From: an uncultured Porphyromonadaceae bacterium
GTDB lineage: Bacteria; Bacteroidota; Bacteroidia; Bacteroidales; Muribaculaceae
Direction: 5' to 3'
DNA length: 64,000 nucleotides
Assembly (NCBI GenBank): GCA_947567425.1
Contig: CANOLV010000010.1
Location: 1 to 64,000, forward strand
Below, piece by piece: positions 26,004 to 36,400 of the stretch (position 1 is its first letter; each line of letters starts with the position of its first letter). The notes under the pieces were generated by a model that was not told the DNA's origin, searched no databases, and saw nothing but the letters and a program-made list of their open reading frames with translations. The translations under genes and the position numbers were made by a program.

Positions 26004-28232
26004 TTATCTCCATTTATGCCGATTTATGTCTATAAAATCCACATCCATGGTGCCGTATTCGTCAATAAGCTTCACAAGCGGATCTATATTGGCTATACTT
26101 GACCACGGGAGCCACAATGACACCGACCGGAAGGCAAAGTCGGCAACACTCGTAGCCTCCGGCATAAACGCACGGTATTTATAGCCCATTCGTCCGTCAT
26201 AGTCGGTGTTGAGCTTAGTATTGTTCAGAAGAAACGATGCCATCTGACGGTAAGTCTCATTTCCGGTCTTGACATACAGGCGAAACATCTCATGGCACAT
26301 ATAGGATATAAAATTGTCAGCGCCGGAATGCCCGGTCGCAATAATCGAAAATCCCAATATGCCGCCTTTCGAGAATGGATTTCTCGCCTTATCCCATTCA
26401 TCACGGTTAGGTATGGCGAAGTCATAGCAATATGTCCAGCTCATTGCATTGACCGCCGCATGCTCTGCGGCCTTAAGATACTTGGAATCACCGGAGATAT
26501 CATGCGCGGCATTGAAACAATACAGGGCGTATATGGCGGCCTCCTTATCTACAGTATTCGGATTGTCAGGTGTACCTCCCACATATTTACCCATGCCTGT
26601 ATAAAATACGTCGTATGCAAATTCAGCCGCGGCTAAAGCGGCCTTCTTATAATTTATATCACCCGTATATGCATACATTCTTGCAAGCAGACGCACAGGT
26701 ATATGGGTATTCATCACTGATTTGCCATGAGTATTGCGGTCGCCCCCCTCCTCGACCGATCCGTCGGTCCGGTATGCCCGGAAGAATGAACCGTCTGAAT
26801 TCTGCTTCTCCACCAACCTGCCCACAACGGTCCGGAGCACGGACTCCCACTCCGGCTTCGGGCATCCTATTTTTGAAGCGTAGGAGCAAGCGTCGAGCAG
26901 CCCCTCCATCCCATCTGCCATACACCGCAGGAATGACGGGTATTCGCGGCGTCGGCCACCGAGATCATCGTCGGCCGGATCCCACCACACAGTAGGAAAA
27001 TATGTGGAGTTGACAGCGTCTGAAGTCCAGAAGTCGATAATGGTCTCCCCCTTTTTCATCATAACCGAATCAGCGTGCTCAAATCCATATCTGTACAGAT
27101 GGTAGCCGACAGATATCTGCTGTCCCACAAATCCCATCTGGAAAGATACCCCTTCGGTATTCTTTCCGTCGGGCAAATCAAGCGACCATGGCAGACCCGC
27201 CGCCTTTATTTTCCCGGTTCCCATCGATCTCCATTCCACATTAAGAAGCTCTATGTTCTGACGGTATATCGCGTCCATATCAACCTTATAAATTGCCGGC
27301 GATTCGATTTTATAGGCAGTCATGTAGGATGACGTCATCGCACTGTTGTAGTCACCATAACGTCCCGGTATGATGGCCAGTTTATAAGCATGGTCCTTCT
27401 TGTCCAACACATTATGGAACCGTTCGGTAAATGCATGTGACCGCCGGCCTCCGGCTAAGGGTTCATACGTTCTCGGACCCTCGATGCAGGGATAATTGTA
27501 GCCCACAGTTACAGCCTCACCGTCAACATACCCCAATGAACCATATTTAAGCTCGCTGTTGATCTCGCCGTCGGCTCCGCCCCCTGGGTTGTCGCCCACC
27601 CCTATCTGTGGATTCAGATGCATCAAAGCAATGGTATTTCCGCTGACAGAATCACGCACCATGGCAAGAGGAAGTCCGGTCCGGGTCTCTTTCACATACA
27701 TGCCGGAGGAATCAACCGTTGAAGCGACCGCACCGCGGCGCATATACTTGGTGTCGCGATATATAATCGACGGTATAAACCACTCTGCCCCATCCTCCAC
27801 ATCAATGTCAAGAAGATAGGAAGTCCTGAAACCATTAGCCCGGCTGGACTCCGGAATACGTACCGCGGCAACATTCCGATCCATGATAAAGACATTATCC
27901 GGTCCGGTGCTGTATGTGTCGACGACATCAAACTCCGTGCCATCAGCCATAACCAGATGCGACGTGCATCTCATCCGTCCGCCGTCCAACGGCTCCACAT
28001 GGCTATATGGCCGTTTGATACCTACAACGCTTGAATCAACAGCATTTTTATATGCCAGCGTGACCGGGCTGTGGCTGAATGCCATCGTATCGTTCCCGCA
28101 CAACAGCTCCACCCCTCCGGATTTATTTATGCTTAAGATGTATTCTTCGTTTGTTATCGCATTAGTCTGCAAACACCAGCCGACCTTTGCGGTAAATACG
28201 CAAAAAAGCAAAATTAACAATATACGCCTCAT
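26004..28232 (-). CDS. secreted alpha/alpha-toroid protein, putative glycan-active enzyme
   Basis: A 742-residue exported protein I cannot assign to a named family. A signal peptide (MRRILLILLFCVFTAKVGWC) is followed by an N-terminal beta-rich half (to about 330) resembling a supersandwich. The C-terminal helical half has regularly spaced aromatic and Gly motifs, such as EKQNSDGSFFRAYRTDGS and EAAIYALYCFNAAHDISGD, reminiscent of (alpha/alpha)6-barrel glycosidases and lyases. I use the ATG at 28232: the promoter at 28260-28291 puts transcription start near 28256, on top of the upstream ATG. It is divergent from the PUL regulator gene, so it probably belongs to that locus and acts on its glycan. 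Confidence 0.7.
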   Translation of the reverse strand: MRRILLILLFCVFTAKVGWCLQTNAITNEEYILSINKSGGVELLCGNDTMAFSHSPVTLAYKNAVDSSVVGIKRPYSHVEPLDGGRMRCTSHLVMADGTEFDVVDTYSTGPDNVFIMDRNVAAVRIPESSRANGFRTSYLLDIDVEDGAEWFIPSIIYRDTKYMRRGAVASTVDSSGMYVKETRTGLPLAMVRDSVSGNTIALMHLNPQIGVGDNPGGGADGEINSELKYGSLGYVDGEAVTVGYNYPCIEGPRTYEPLAGGRRSHAFTERFHNVLDKKDHAYKLAIIPGRYGDYNSAMTSSYMTAYKIESPAIYKVDMDAIYRQNIELLNVEWRSMGTGKIKAAGLPWSLDLPDGKNTEGVSFQMGFVGQQISVGYHLYRYGFEHADSVMMKKGETIIDFWTSDAVNSTYFPTVWWDPADDDLGGRRREYPSFLRCMADGMEGLLDACSYASKIGCPKPEWESVLRTVVGRLVEKQNSDGSFFRAYRTDGSVEEGGDRNTHGKSVMNTHIPVRLLARMYAYTGDINYKKAALAAAEFAYDVFYTGMGKYVGGTPDNPNTVDKEAAIYALYCFNAAHDISGDSKYLKAAEHAAVNAMSWTYCYDFAIPNRDEWDKARNPFSKGGILGFSIIATGHSGADNFISYMCHEMFRLYVKTGNETYRQMASFLLNNTKLNTDYDGRMGYKYRAFMPEATSVADFAFRSVSLWLPWSSIANIDPLVKLIDEYGTMDVDFIDINRHKWR

Positions 28233-28259
28233 AACCGTATGTGATTCTTTTATCATTCA

Positions 28260-28291
28260 CAAATGTACGCATTTCACACATATTTAGCAAA
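28260..28291 (-). promoter_or_regulatory. promoter of the toroid gene
   Basis: On the minus strand TTTG (28288-28291) is followed after 20 bp by TACATTTG (28260-28267), a good -33/-7 pair. It supports translation from 28232. Confidence 0.65.
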
Positions 28292-28444
28292 CAGCACTAA
28301 GCGAACCAGCTTTCCCAACAGTAAACGGATGTTAAATTTGCCTATTTATTAAGCGGATTTATCCTCACAACCGTATTAACATCATAAAATAGTTAAAAAA
28401 ATCAAATTAAAACTCCGTCACATCTCCATTAGACGCGATTGCAC

Positions 28445-28452
28445 TAATTTTG
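28445..28452 (+). promoter_or_regulatory. promoter -7 box of the PUL regulator
   Basis: TAATTTTG matches TAnnTTTG and predicts a leader of about 42 nt before the ATG at 28498. Confidence 0.55.
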
Positions 28453-28497
28453 CGCATGTGGAGAAATTAGGAAGAGTTATCAATAGATTGACGCAGA

Positions 28498-31269
28498 ATG
28501 AATGACCGCTATAAGAAAACGACCATATTGATGATTGTCATTGCCCTGCTGGCTTGTTCGGCCAAAGCGGCCGAACGCGAATTCCGCGCACTATCAACCA
28601 GCAACGGACTTAGCGATCTCGTGGTAAACCGAATCTTCAAAGATTCGACCGGTTATATCTGGTTCGGTACCGGAACGGCCCTCGACCGCTTCGACGGCAC
28701 ACGCCTGTACAATTATTGGATACCGGGCGACAATTCCATGCTTAAGAGAGTCAACGCCATAGCGGAGATGTCTGACGGAACCATAGTAATCGGCAACGGC
28801 AACGGACTTTACGCCATCGACAGCAGTACTGAATCACTCGTGCCGTTTCTGCAGGACAAAATAAACTTCAGTGTAAATGCACTGATCCAAAAGGACGGAA
28901 TTCTGTATGCCGGCACCCGGCGCGGACTGTTCATCATCGACGACAAAGGTCAGCACATCGAACACGTTATGCCGCATTCCGACATAATGTCCGACAACAA
29001 TGCCATATATGATATAGCGGCTGATTCCACCGGAGCCGTATGGATGTCGGCGGCCGATGGTCTGCTCTACTATAAAAACCGCACATTAAAGCACTATCCG
29101 ACAAACCTGCCCGGCATGGTCATTTCCAAAGTGCTGCCTTTAGGCGATAAAATATACACCGCCACCAAAGAGCACGGCATACAAGCGTTGGACCCGGCGA
29201 CAGGACAATTCTCAGGCATATTGGATCTTGACAATATGCCCGTATCGGCTCTCTCGTCTGACGGAAACGACATATTATATATAGGTACCGACGGAAGTGG
29301 TGTATATGCCTACTCCACTTCATCAAATAAGACAGTGGAGCATCTCACCCACGACTCGCGACTGCTTCAGACCGGTGCGCTGCGGTCCAACTCCGTCTAC
29401 TCGATCCTTGTTGACGACGAAGGGCTGATTTGGGTAGGATATTACCAGGCTGGAGTCGACTACACACCTATGCGACGCGACATATTCGACGTTTACGGCT
29501 ACGGATCGTTTGACTCTGAGGAAAAGACCATAAGAGCCATCGCCATAAATGGAAGCGAAAAGCTTATCGGAACCCGCGAAGGCTTATATTATATTAATGA
29601 GTCGACACGCCAGGCGGCATACTTCTGCGTACCGCGCATAAGGGCCAACATGGTGTTTGCCATAACCGGACATAAAGGCAAATATTATATCGGGACCTTC
29701 AACGGAGGCATGTACGTGTTTGACCCCGCCAGCATGATCCTAAAAGATTTCGACCCAGACAACGAAGCCCTCACAAACGGATCCGTATTCTCCATAGTCA
29801 TAGACGACACCGACAACATCTGGATAGGCACCTCCAACGGCCTTTTTCGTTATGCCGACGGACTCCAGAAAGCCCACTATACATACGGTAATTCCAGACT
29901 GCCGCAGGGCAACGTCTATGAGATCTATTTCGACTCTTCAGGCCGGGGGTGGATATGCACAGACAACGGCCTTTGCATCTGGGACGGAACCTCGCTACGC
30001 GACAATGGATTCCCGAAAGGATTTCCCAACAAGGAGAAGATCCGCGACATATACGAGACTTCCGACCACTATCTGTACTTTGTGCCCGACAAGGGCAGGA
30101 TATTCCGGAGCAACCTCCATCTGACGGAGTTCGGCTATCCCGACATATTCGGGCAAGGCGACAACCCGACCGCATCATTCATCATCGAGGACAGACACGG
30201 CAAGCTGTGGATCGGATTGAACAGCGGCCTCGTATGCATCGACCATGAAGGCACATCCCACATATTCAGCGATGTCGACGGATTGCCGGGTACGATCTTC
30301 ACTCTGTGCCCGCCGGTCATCGACGACAATGACGACATTTGGTTCGGCAACTCTCGGGGACTTGTTCATCTTGACTACGACCGGCTTGCTTCCGGCAAAT
30401 ATGAATCCGGCAAGACCATCGTGTCCGACATATCCATAAACGGAAAGCGTACACCCATCGACAATCACCGCCTCCTGACATCCGACGAAATCCATATCGA
30501 CATCCATACCGGCGAAATGCCCATAACATTCCGTTTTGCCGACCTTTCATACGTGGAACCGGAACACCAGCTCTATGAGTACATGATGGAAGGAATAGAC
30601 CGGAAATGGAACCTTATGACAGGCAATGCCGAAGTGACCTACTACGACCTCCCGCCAGGACGCCACAGGTTGCTCCTGAGATATGCCGGCGACAAGAATT
30701 CGGAAAGGACCCTTGATCTCACCGTCAGAAAACGCATAAACTGGATGGAGATACTCCTCGCCACTCTGCTCGTAATAGCGGTAGGTACGGCTCTGTACTT
30801 CTATATACAACATAAGAGACACGGTTCGGGGGCGAAGACACCGAACCTTTCCCCGGCCGGGGAAAGTCCTGAAAAGACTCGGTCCGGACAGGAAAAATAC
30901 CGCACTTCACGCCTTAGCGACAAAGAATGCCGTGCACTGAACCGCAGTCTGGAAGAACTAATGGAAACTAAAAAGCCCTATATAAATCCTGACCTCAAGA
31001 TCGCCGACATCGCAGCAGAACTCTCCACATCGTCCCACGCCATGTCCTTCCTGTTCAATCAATACTTGAAAAAGAACTACTACGACTATATCAACGAGTA
31101 CCGCGTGGAAGAATTCAAACGTATGGTCAAGGCAGGCGACACATCCCGATTCACACTGACGGCCATGAGCGAGCGATGCGGCTTCTCCTCGCGTGCATCA
31201 TTCTTCCGCCACTTCAAGAAATTCTGCGGCATCACCCCAAGCGAATATATCAAACACGCACAGAAGTAG
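28498..31269 (+). CDS. membrane-spanning propeller sensor / AraC regulator without histidine kinase
   Basis: A 923-residue one-piece sensor-regulator. An N-terminal signal or anchor is followed by a periplasmic sensor made of two-component-regulator propeller blades (GYIWFGT, LIWVGYY, NIWIGTSNGLF, KLWIGLNSGL, DIWFGNSRGL). A Y_Y_Y domain lies at about 660-740, then a single membrane helix at about 750-772. A short cytoplasmic linker leads to an AraC-type HTH domain at about 835-923. The histidine kinase, ATPase and receiver domains of ordinary hybrid two-component systems (HTCS) are absent, with no gap or frameshift to explain it. By analogy with SusR-like membrane regulators it probably senses a glycan fragment in the periplasm and activates this PUL directly. 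Confidence 0.88.
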   Translation: MNDRYKKTTILMIVIALLACSAKAAEREFRALSTSNGLSDLVVNRIFKDSTGYIWFGTGTALDRFDGTRLYNYWIPGDNSMLKRVNAIAEMSDGTIVIGNGNGLYAIDSSTESLVPFLQDKINFSVNALIQKDGILYAGTRRGLFIIDDKGQHIEHVMPHSDIMSDNNAIYDIAADSTGAVWMSAADGLLYYKNRTLKHYPTNLPGMVISKVLPLGDKIYTATKEHGIQALDPATGQFSGILDLDNMPVSALSSDGNDILYIGTDGSGVYAYSTSSNKTVEHLTHDSRLLQTGALRSNSVYSILVDDEGLIWVGYYQAGVDYTPMRRDIFDVYGYGSFDSEEKTIRAIAINGSEKLIGTREGLYYINESTRQAAYFCVPRIRANMVFAITGHKGKYYIGTFNGGMYVFDPASMILKDFDPDNEALTNGSVFSIVIDDTDNIWIGTSNGLFRYADGLQKAHYTYGNSRLPQGNVYEIYFDSSGRGWICTDNGLCIWDGTSLRDNGFPKGFPNKEKIRDIYETSDHYLYFVPDKGRIFRSNLHLTEFGYPDIFGQGDNPTASFIIEDRHGKLWIGLNSGLVCIDHEGTSHIFSDVDGLPGTIFTLCPPVIDDNDDIWFGNSRGLVHLDYDRLASGKYESGKTIVSDISINGKRTPIDNHRLLTSDEIHIDIHTGEMPITFRFADLSYVEPEHQLYEYMMEGIDRKWNLMTGNAEVTYYDLPPGRHRLLLRYAGDKNSERTLDLTVRKRINWMEILLATLLVIAVGTALYFYIQHKRHGSGAKTPNLSPAGESPEKTRSGQEKYRTSRLSDKECRALNRSLEELMETKKPYINPDLKIADIAAELSTSSHAMSFLFNQYLKKNYYDYINEYRVEEFKRMVKAGDTSRFTLTAMSERCGFSSRASFFRHFKKFCGITPSEYIKHAQK

Positions 31270-31392
31270 CGCACACTGCAAAACCTCACATACCGATACC
31301 GGCAAGGAGTGCAGTTAACGCATTCCGATGCCCCACCGCAGTCTCAAATTATTGTGACACTCAAAATCTCAATTTCTTAATCTTCTGGAAAT

Positions 31393-31437
31393 ATGAGACA
31401 TACAATTAATTCATCTCTTAAAACATAATGAGACATA
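31393..31437 (+). repeat. direct repeat ATGAGACATA x2 upstream of the sigma gene
   Basis: ATGAGACATA occurs at 31393-31402 and 31428-31437, 35 bp apart, about 40-85 bp upstream of the sigma gene -7 box. The position suits an activator site, possibly for the AraC-type regulator encoded just upstream. Confidence 0.4.
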
Positions 31438-31476
31438 TTTAAACTTAAAAACAATTCATTAATCTTAAATATACGA

Positions 31477-31484
31477 TAATTTTG
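31477..31484 (+). promoter_or_regulatory. promoter -7 box of the sigma/SusCD operon
   Basis: TAATTTTG matches TAnnTTTG, 24 bp upstream of the ATG at 31508. No TTTG -33 is present at 19-20 bp, suggesting activation by a bound regulator. Confidence 0.5.
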
Positions 31485-31507
31485 CAACCACGAAAAACTT
31501 AAATACC

Positions 31508-32065
31508 GTGTACGCAACCAACAATTATTCTGATCCACGACTAACAAAGCATGTGACGGAAGCTCAACAGAATCTTATCGCCGAGGCATACGCCCAGACC
31601 CGCGGACGCATCGTGGCTTATATCACGAGGCGCATCAACGACGCAGTCGAAGCCGAAGACCTCACGCAGGATGTGTTCGTCCGTCTGCTGGAATATGGCG
31701 CGACTGTCAGCCGTGCCACAATAACTAGCCTTATATATACCGTGGCACGCAATATCACATTCGACTATCTGCGACATAAATACCGCTCTGGCGAAATCGA
31801 GAACTATCTTATGGAGACATCCTCCTCCATAGAAAACTCTACCGAATCGGCCATCATGGTCCGTGACTTAGAGGAACATGAACGGAGATATGCCATGAGG
31901 CTGCCACACCAAAGGAGCCTTATATACACTCTCAGCCGCTTTTCCGACAAGAAAGTCGCCGACATAGCCGCGGAAAATGCACTGTCTGTGCGGACCGTGG
32001 AGAATCATCTCCGGCTTGCGAGGATCCAGATGAGGGACAGCATGGCCCGTCTGATGCGTATTTGA
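31508..32065 (+). CDS. ECF-type RNA polymerase sigma factor
   Basis: A 185-residue sigma-70-family ECF factor. Region 2 contains AEDLTQDVFVRLLEYG and the region 2.3/2.4 segment YTVARNITFDYLRHKY. Region 4 contains the HTH KKVADIAAENALSVRTVENHL near the C terminus. Most Bacteroidales PUL sigma factors sit beside a FecR-type anti-sigma gene and talk to a SusC with an extra N-terminal signalling domain. Here no anti-sigma gene is adjacent and the downstream SusC lacks an obvious signalling domain. It probably transcribes the following lipoprotein-susC-susD genes, perhaps under control of the propeller/AraC regulator. Confidence 0.88.
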   Translation: MYATNNYSDPRLTKHVTEAQQNLIAEAYAQTRGRIVAYITRRINDAVEAEDLTQDVFVRLLEYGATVSRATITSLIYTVARNITFDYLRHKYRSGEIENYLMETSSSIENSTESAIMVRDLEEHERRYAMRLPHQRSLIYTLSRFSDKKVADIAAENALSVRTVENHLRLARIQMRDSMARLMRI

Positions 32066-32160
32066 CAGCCCATACTGACTTAGACATACCTACACCTCTA
32101 CAGACAAACATATCACTAACTAAATACAAATTAACCAATTATTAACCTGTTCAAAAACCA

Positions 32161-33387
32161 ATGGAAATGAATCAACTATTTCGCAAGGCGGCAATCTGTA
32201 TCGCCGTTGCACTCCCATTGACTTGGCTCACTGCATGTGGCGACGAAGAGGAAGGACGCATCGAAGTCAACGCTTCAGCTCCGTCCAAAGTTACCAATGT
32301 CGCTTCAACATCCGGTCCGGGCGAGGTCTACCTGTCGTGGACCATCCCTTCGAGCAGCAGTTTCATGTACTCTAAAGTCACCTACACTAACGCCCGCGGT
32401 GAAGAAGTGTACAAACTTTTCTCCAAGGACCAGGCCGACGAAAACGGCGTGATCCGCGCCACGATCGGCGGTTTCGTATCGACTGATCCCGTGGAATTCA
32501 GTATTTACGCATGCTCTGTACGAGGCAACAGCGAATCGCCCGTGACTTATTCCGCGGCTCCCGGCGCGCCGGCATTCCTCGCCGTGGCTCAGTCGCTGAC
32601 AGCCGAACCCGCATGGGGTGGCGTTAAAGTCGGATATAAGAACGAGACTGCCGCAGTGGTATATGTCGAAGTTAACTACAATGCCAAAGGCGACGCCTCT
32701 CAGGCCGGAACATACAAATTCTCCGTTCCCGGCAACAGCGAAGGCAAGCAGTTCGTACATCTTTGGACTTCCGACACCGACTTCATCAACGGTGGCGATG
32801 CAGTTCTGTCGATGACCGCACAGGATGCCGACGGCAATGCATCGGATCCCGTTTCGGCTGAGACCCGCACCAAGAAAGTGGCTCCGCTTGACCGCTCCGC
32901 ATGGTCGTTCCCCGGCTATCAGGACACTAACGACGCCACTATCGGCTACTCCTCACAGGAAGCTGGAGGCGAAGGCGCATCGCCTAAAGGACGTGTAATA
33001 GCCATGATCGACGGAAACAACGACACTTTCTGGCACACGGCATGGAAGACCGCGTCAGACTATCCCCACTTCTTCATCATCGACATGGGCAAGGAAGAGC
33101 TCGTGTCCGACGTATCTATCCGACGCCGCACCAACAACAACGGCACCAACATCGGACAGACCATCTACACATGCTCCGCATCGGCCGCTTCAGGCACAGA
33201 TCCCAACACATGGGGATGGGAGAGCCACGGATGGTATGCTTTCGACCGCGAGAGCAACCGCACACAGATATTCGGCATGAACGATGCCACAACGGCCCGC
33301 TATATCAAAGTCTACTTCGCAGAATCTGACAAGGGAGGCAACTTCGTGATGGTGTCGGAATTCAACGCCTATACACCCGCCGAATAA
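32161..33387 (+). CDS. surface lipoprotein with Fn3-like and C-terminal discoidin-like domain (DUF4959/DUF5000 type)
   Basis: A 408-residue lipoprotein (LTAC, Cys26) followed by an acidic GDEEEG export-like signal. Residues about 38-240 form Fn3/DUF4959-like beta domains. The C-terminal part (about 255-408) resembles an F5/8 type C or DUF5000 carbohydrate-binding domain, with DGNNDTFWHTAWKTASDYPH and a YIKVYFAES ending. Proteins of this build often precede susC/susD and act as surface glycan-binding proteins. It lies 95 bp after the sigma gene and 37 bp before susC. Confidence 0.82.
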   Translation: MEMNQLFRKAAICIAVALPLTWLTACGDEEEGRIEVNASAPSKVTNVASTSGPGEVYLSWTIPSSSSFMYSKVTYTNARGEEVYKLFSKDQADENGVIRATIGGFVSTDPVEFSIYACSVRGNSESPVTYSAAPGAPAFLAVAQSLTAEPAWGGVKVGYKNETAAVVYVEVNYNAKGDASQAGTYKFSVPGNSEGKQFVHLWTSDTDFINGGDAVLSMTAQDADGNASDPVSAETRTKKVAPLDRSAWSFPGYQDTNDATIGYSSQEAGGEGASPKGRVIAMIDGNNDTFWHTAWKTASDYPHFFIIDMGKEELVSDVSIRRRTNNNGTNIGQTIYTCSASAASGTDPNTWGWESHGWYAFDRESNRTQIFGMNDATTARYIKVYFAESDKGGNFVMVSEFNAYTPAE

Positions 33388-33424
33388 ATCTAAATCGTAA
33401 TTTAACCATTCAAAAACATCTGTA

Positions 33425-36400
33425 ATGAATAAAAAGCATATCGTGATAGCCGCACTGCTTTCTTTAGGAGCTCCCGCAGTAAGCATTCCGGCCTATGCAC
33501 AGTCATCCTCACAGACACAAGCCGGCACCGTAAGCGGTACAGTAATCGACGAACTGGGCGACCCGATTGTCGGAGCTACGGTAAGAGTCCGCGGCAACAA
33601 GACCGAAGGCACAGCCACCGATATCGACGGACGATTCACTCTCCGTGCAAAAAAAGACGCGGTGATCGAAGTGTCATACATCGGCTACAACACCCAAAGC
33701 GTATCGGTCAACGGACGCAACAACCTTGAGATACATCTCGTCCCCTCGGCACAGGCCCTCGACGAAGTCATCGTGACAGGCTACACCACTCAGAAGAAGG
33801 AATCCCTCACAAGCGCCATCGCACAGATAAAGGGCGACGAGGTATACAAAGGACGCGGTACTACAAATACCACCACAGCCCTTCAGGGTGAAATCCCAGG
33901 ACTTACCGTGACCAGGTCATCAACCCGTCCAGGTAGCGAAGGTGCCGAGATGCAGATCCGCGGATCATACTCCATCAACGGAGGCGGCCCGCTAATCCTC
34001 ATCGACGGACAGGCGGCGTCAATGGACGAGCTCAACCAGATGGACGGTAACGACATCGCCAACATATCAGTTCTGAAAGACGCCTCGGCAGCCATCTACG
34101 GTGCCCGTTCTGCCGGTGGTGTGATCCTCGTGACCACGAAGCGCGGACAGCTCGGCAAACCGCAGATCACATACTCCGGATCATACAGCCGCACCATCGA
34201 CGGCATAAAGCTCCCGCTTACCAACAACAGCGAATGGCTCGACATGTTCTACGAAGCTCAGTTCCGCGACACTCAGGCTTCGAATCCTGGAATCACCGAC
34301 CCCGACGAGATCCACAACCGAATCAACTGGTGGATATTCAATACATTCGGAGGTACATCAGTGGCCCGCGACCCTATTACCGGCGCATATACCCCCGACG
34401 GACAGGGAGCATTCAAGGGCGAGACGCTGTTCAATGCCCTCAAGAACGGACAGACCCTGACTCTCCAGAACGGCAACTTCATCGAACGATGGGAACCTAA
34501 CAACTACCTGCTCGACTTCCTTTTCGGCAATGCCGACACCTGGAAGCACAACCTCAGTATCTCCGGCGGAGATGAGAAGTTCAATTACCGCGCTTCATTC
34601 AACTATTCCGACGCACAGTCGCAGCTGAAAGTGGCGAAAGACGGCGAAAAGAAGTATGGAGCCAGATTAAATGCCGACTATAAGCCCAACGACGTATTGA
34701 GCTTCGAGACCGGCATGTCATACGACCGCCGCGACATCACCACCCCGCGCAACTCCCCAGGCGGAAGCCACGGCGGCTACATGGATCCCTGGTTCTGGGC
34801 CATCACTAACGAAAACGGCGACGCATACGACACCTTCGGCTACCGCAACCCATACGCATACTATACCCAGGAAGGTAAGATCGAGACCAAATGGTCGACA
34901 CTGCGCGCCAACGGAAAGGTCAAGCTCGATCTTTCGAAATGGGTGAAAGGCCTGTCGTTCGCGGCTACCGGAGCCTACAAGAATGTCCGCAAAGAGATCT
35001 CCCGCAACAAACTGACCACCTATACCTACGACTGGGTTGGCACAATCACCCACACCGAGAATCCCAACTCACTGATGGAAGAAGTATCTCAGAAGTGGGA
35101 CAGCTACACTCTCGGAGCATTCGGCTACTACAACAACAAGTTTGCCGGAGTGCACCAGGTCGACGTAATGGTGGGTGTAACCGGTGAAAACGAGGACTAT
35201 AAGTCGATCGAAGCCGGACGCTACAAAGGCGAGATTTACCCTGGATCCGGACTGTTTGACCTGAATGTATTCTCCGGAGGTGACAACAACAAGGCTGACG
35301 GTGGATCCAACTCATGGGCATTCATGTCATACGTGGCCGACGTCCGCTATGCCTACAACGACACTTATCTCCTGTCATTCCTCGGACGCCGCGACGGTTC
35401 TTCAAAACTGACTCCCGAAAACCGCTGGAAAAACTTCTACTCCGTGTCAGGAGGTTGGGTATTCACCAATGAAAAGTTCTTCAACAGCATAGTGCCCAAC
35501 AGCATTATGAACTTCGGTAAGATCCGCTACAACTACGGTCACACAGGATCACTCAACGGTATAGGCAACTACGAGTCATACTCCACCATCAAGACCGGAT
35601 CCTACTACTTCGGCGGCTCAAACGTGACTTCGATGTGGCTTGACGGTATGCGCAGCGCCGACCGCACATGGGAATCCATCAAGAGCCACAATGCCGGTAT
35701 CGACCTTGGATTCTTCAACAACCGCCTGCGTGCATCGTTCGACTACTTTGAGAAGACCAACGACGGCATGTTCATCGACGTAGTGTTCCCGCAGGTACTC
35801 GGTGCTTCGGCCCCCAAGACCAACAACGGTAAGCTCCGCACACGCGGTTGGGAAGTGGAAGTCAACTGGCGCGACCGCGTAGGCGAAGTGAGCTACAACC
35901 TCGGATTCCAGATCTCCGACGCATGGACCCGTCTGCTCGAACTCACCAACAACGAGAATGTCCCCACTGCCGGTATCAACACCAACCGACTTATCGACAA
36001 ACCGCTCCGCGCCATCTACGTATTCCAGACCGACGGCATATTCCAGAATCAGGAAGAAGTGGATGCTTATTACGAAATGTTCTATTGGAACGCCGACCAC
36101 TCCGGACCGAAACCTGGCAACATTCTCCCTGCTCCGTCTGAAGCCGGAACCAACCGTCTGCGTCCGGGTGCCCGCAAGCGTGTCGACCTCGACGGCGACG
36201 GTGTCATCACCGACCGCGACATCTACTACGCCGGCGACGCCGCTCCCCGTCTGTCGTTCGGAATCAAGGGTGGTCTGCAGTGGAAAGGTCTTGACTTTTC
36301 GGTATTCTTCCAGGGCATAGGCAACCAGAAGGTGCTTCGCAGCGGAAACCTCAACGGTGCATTCACCACCAACTACGTTCTGCAGAACAACACCTATCTC

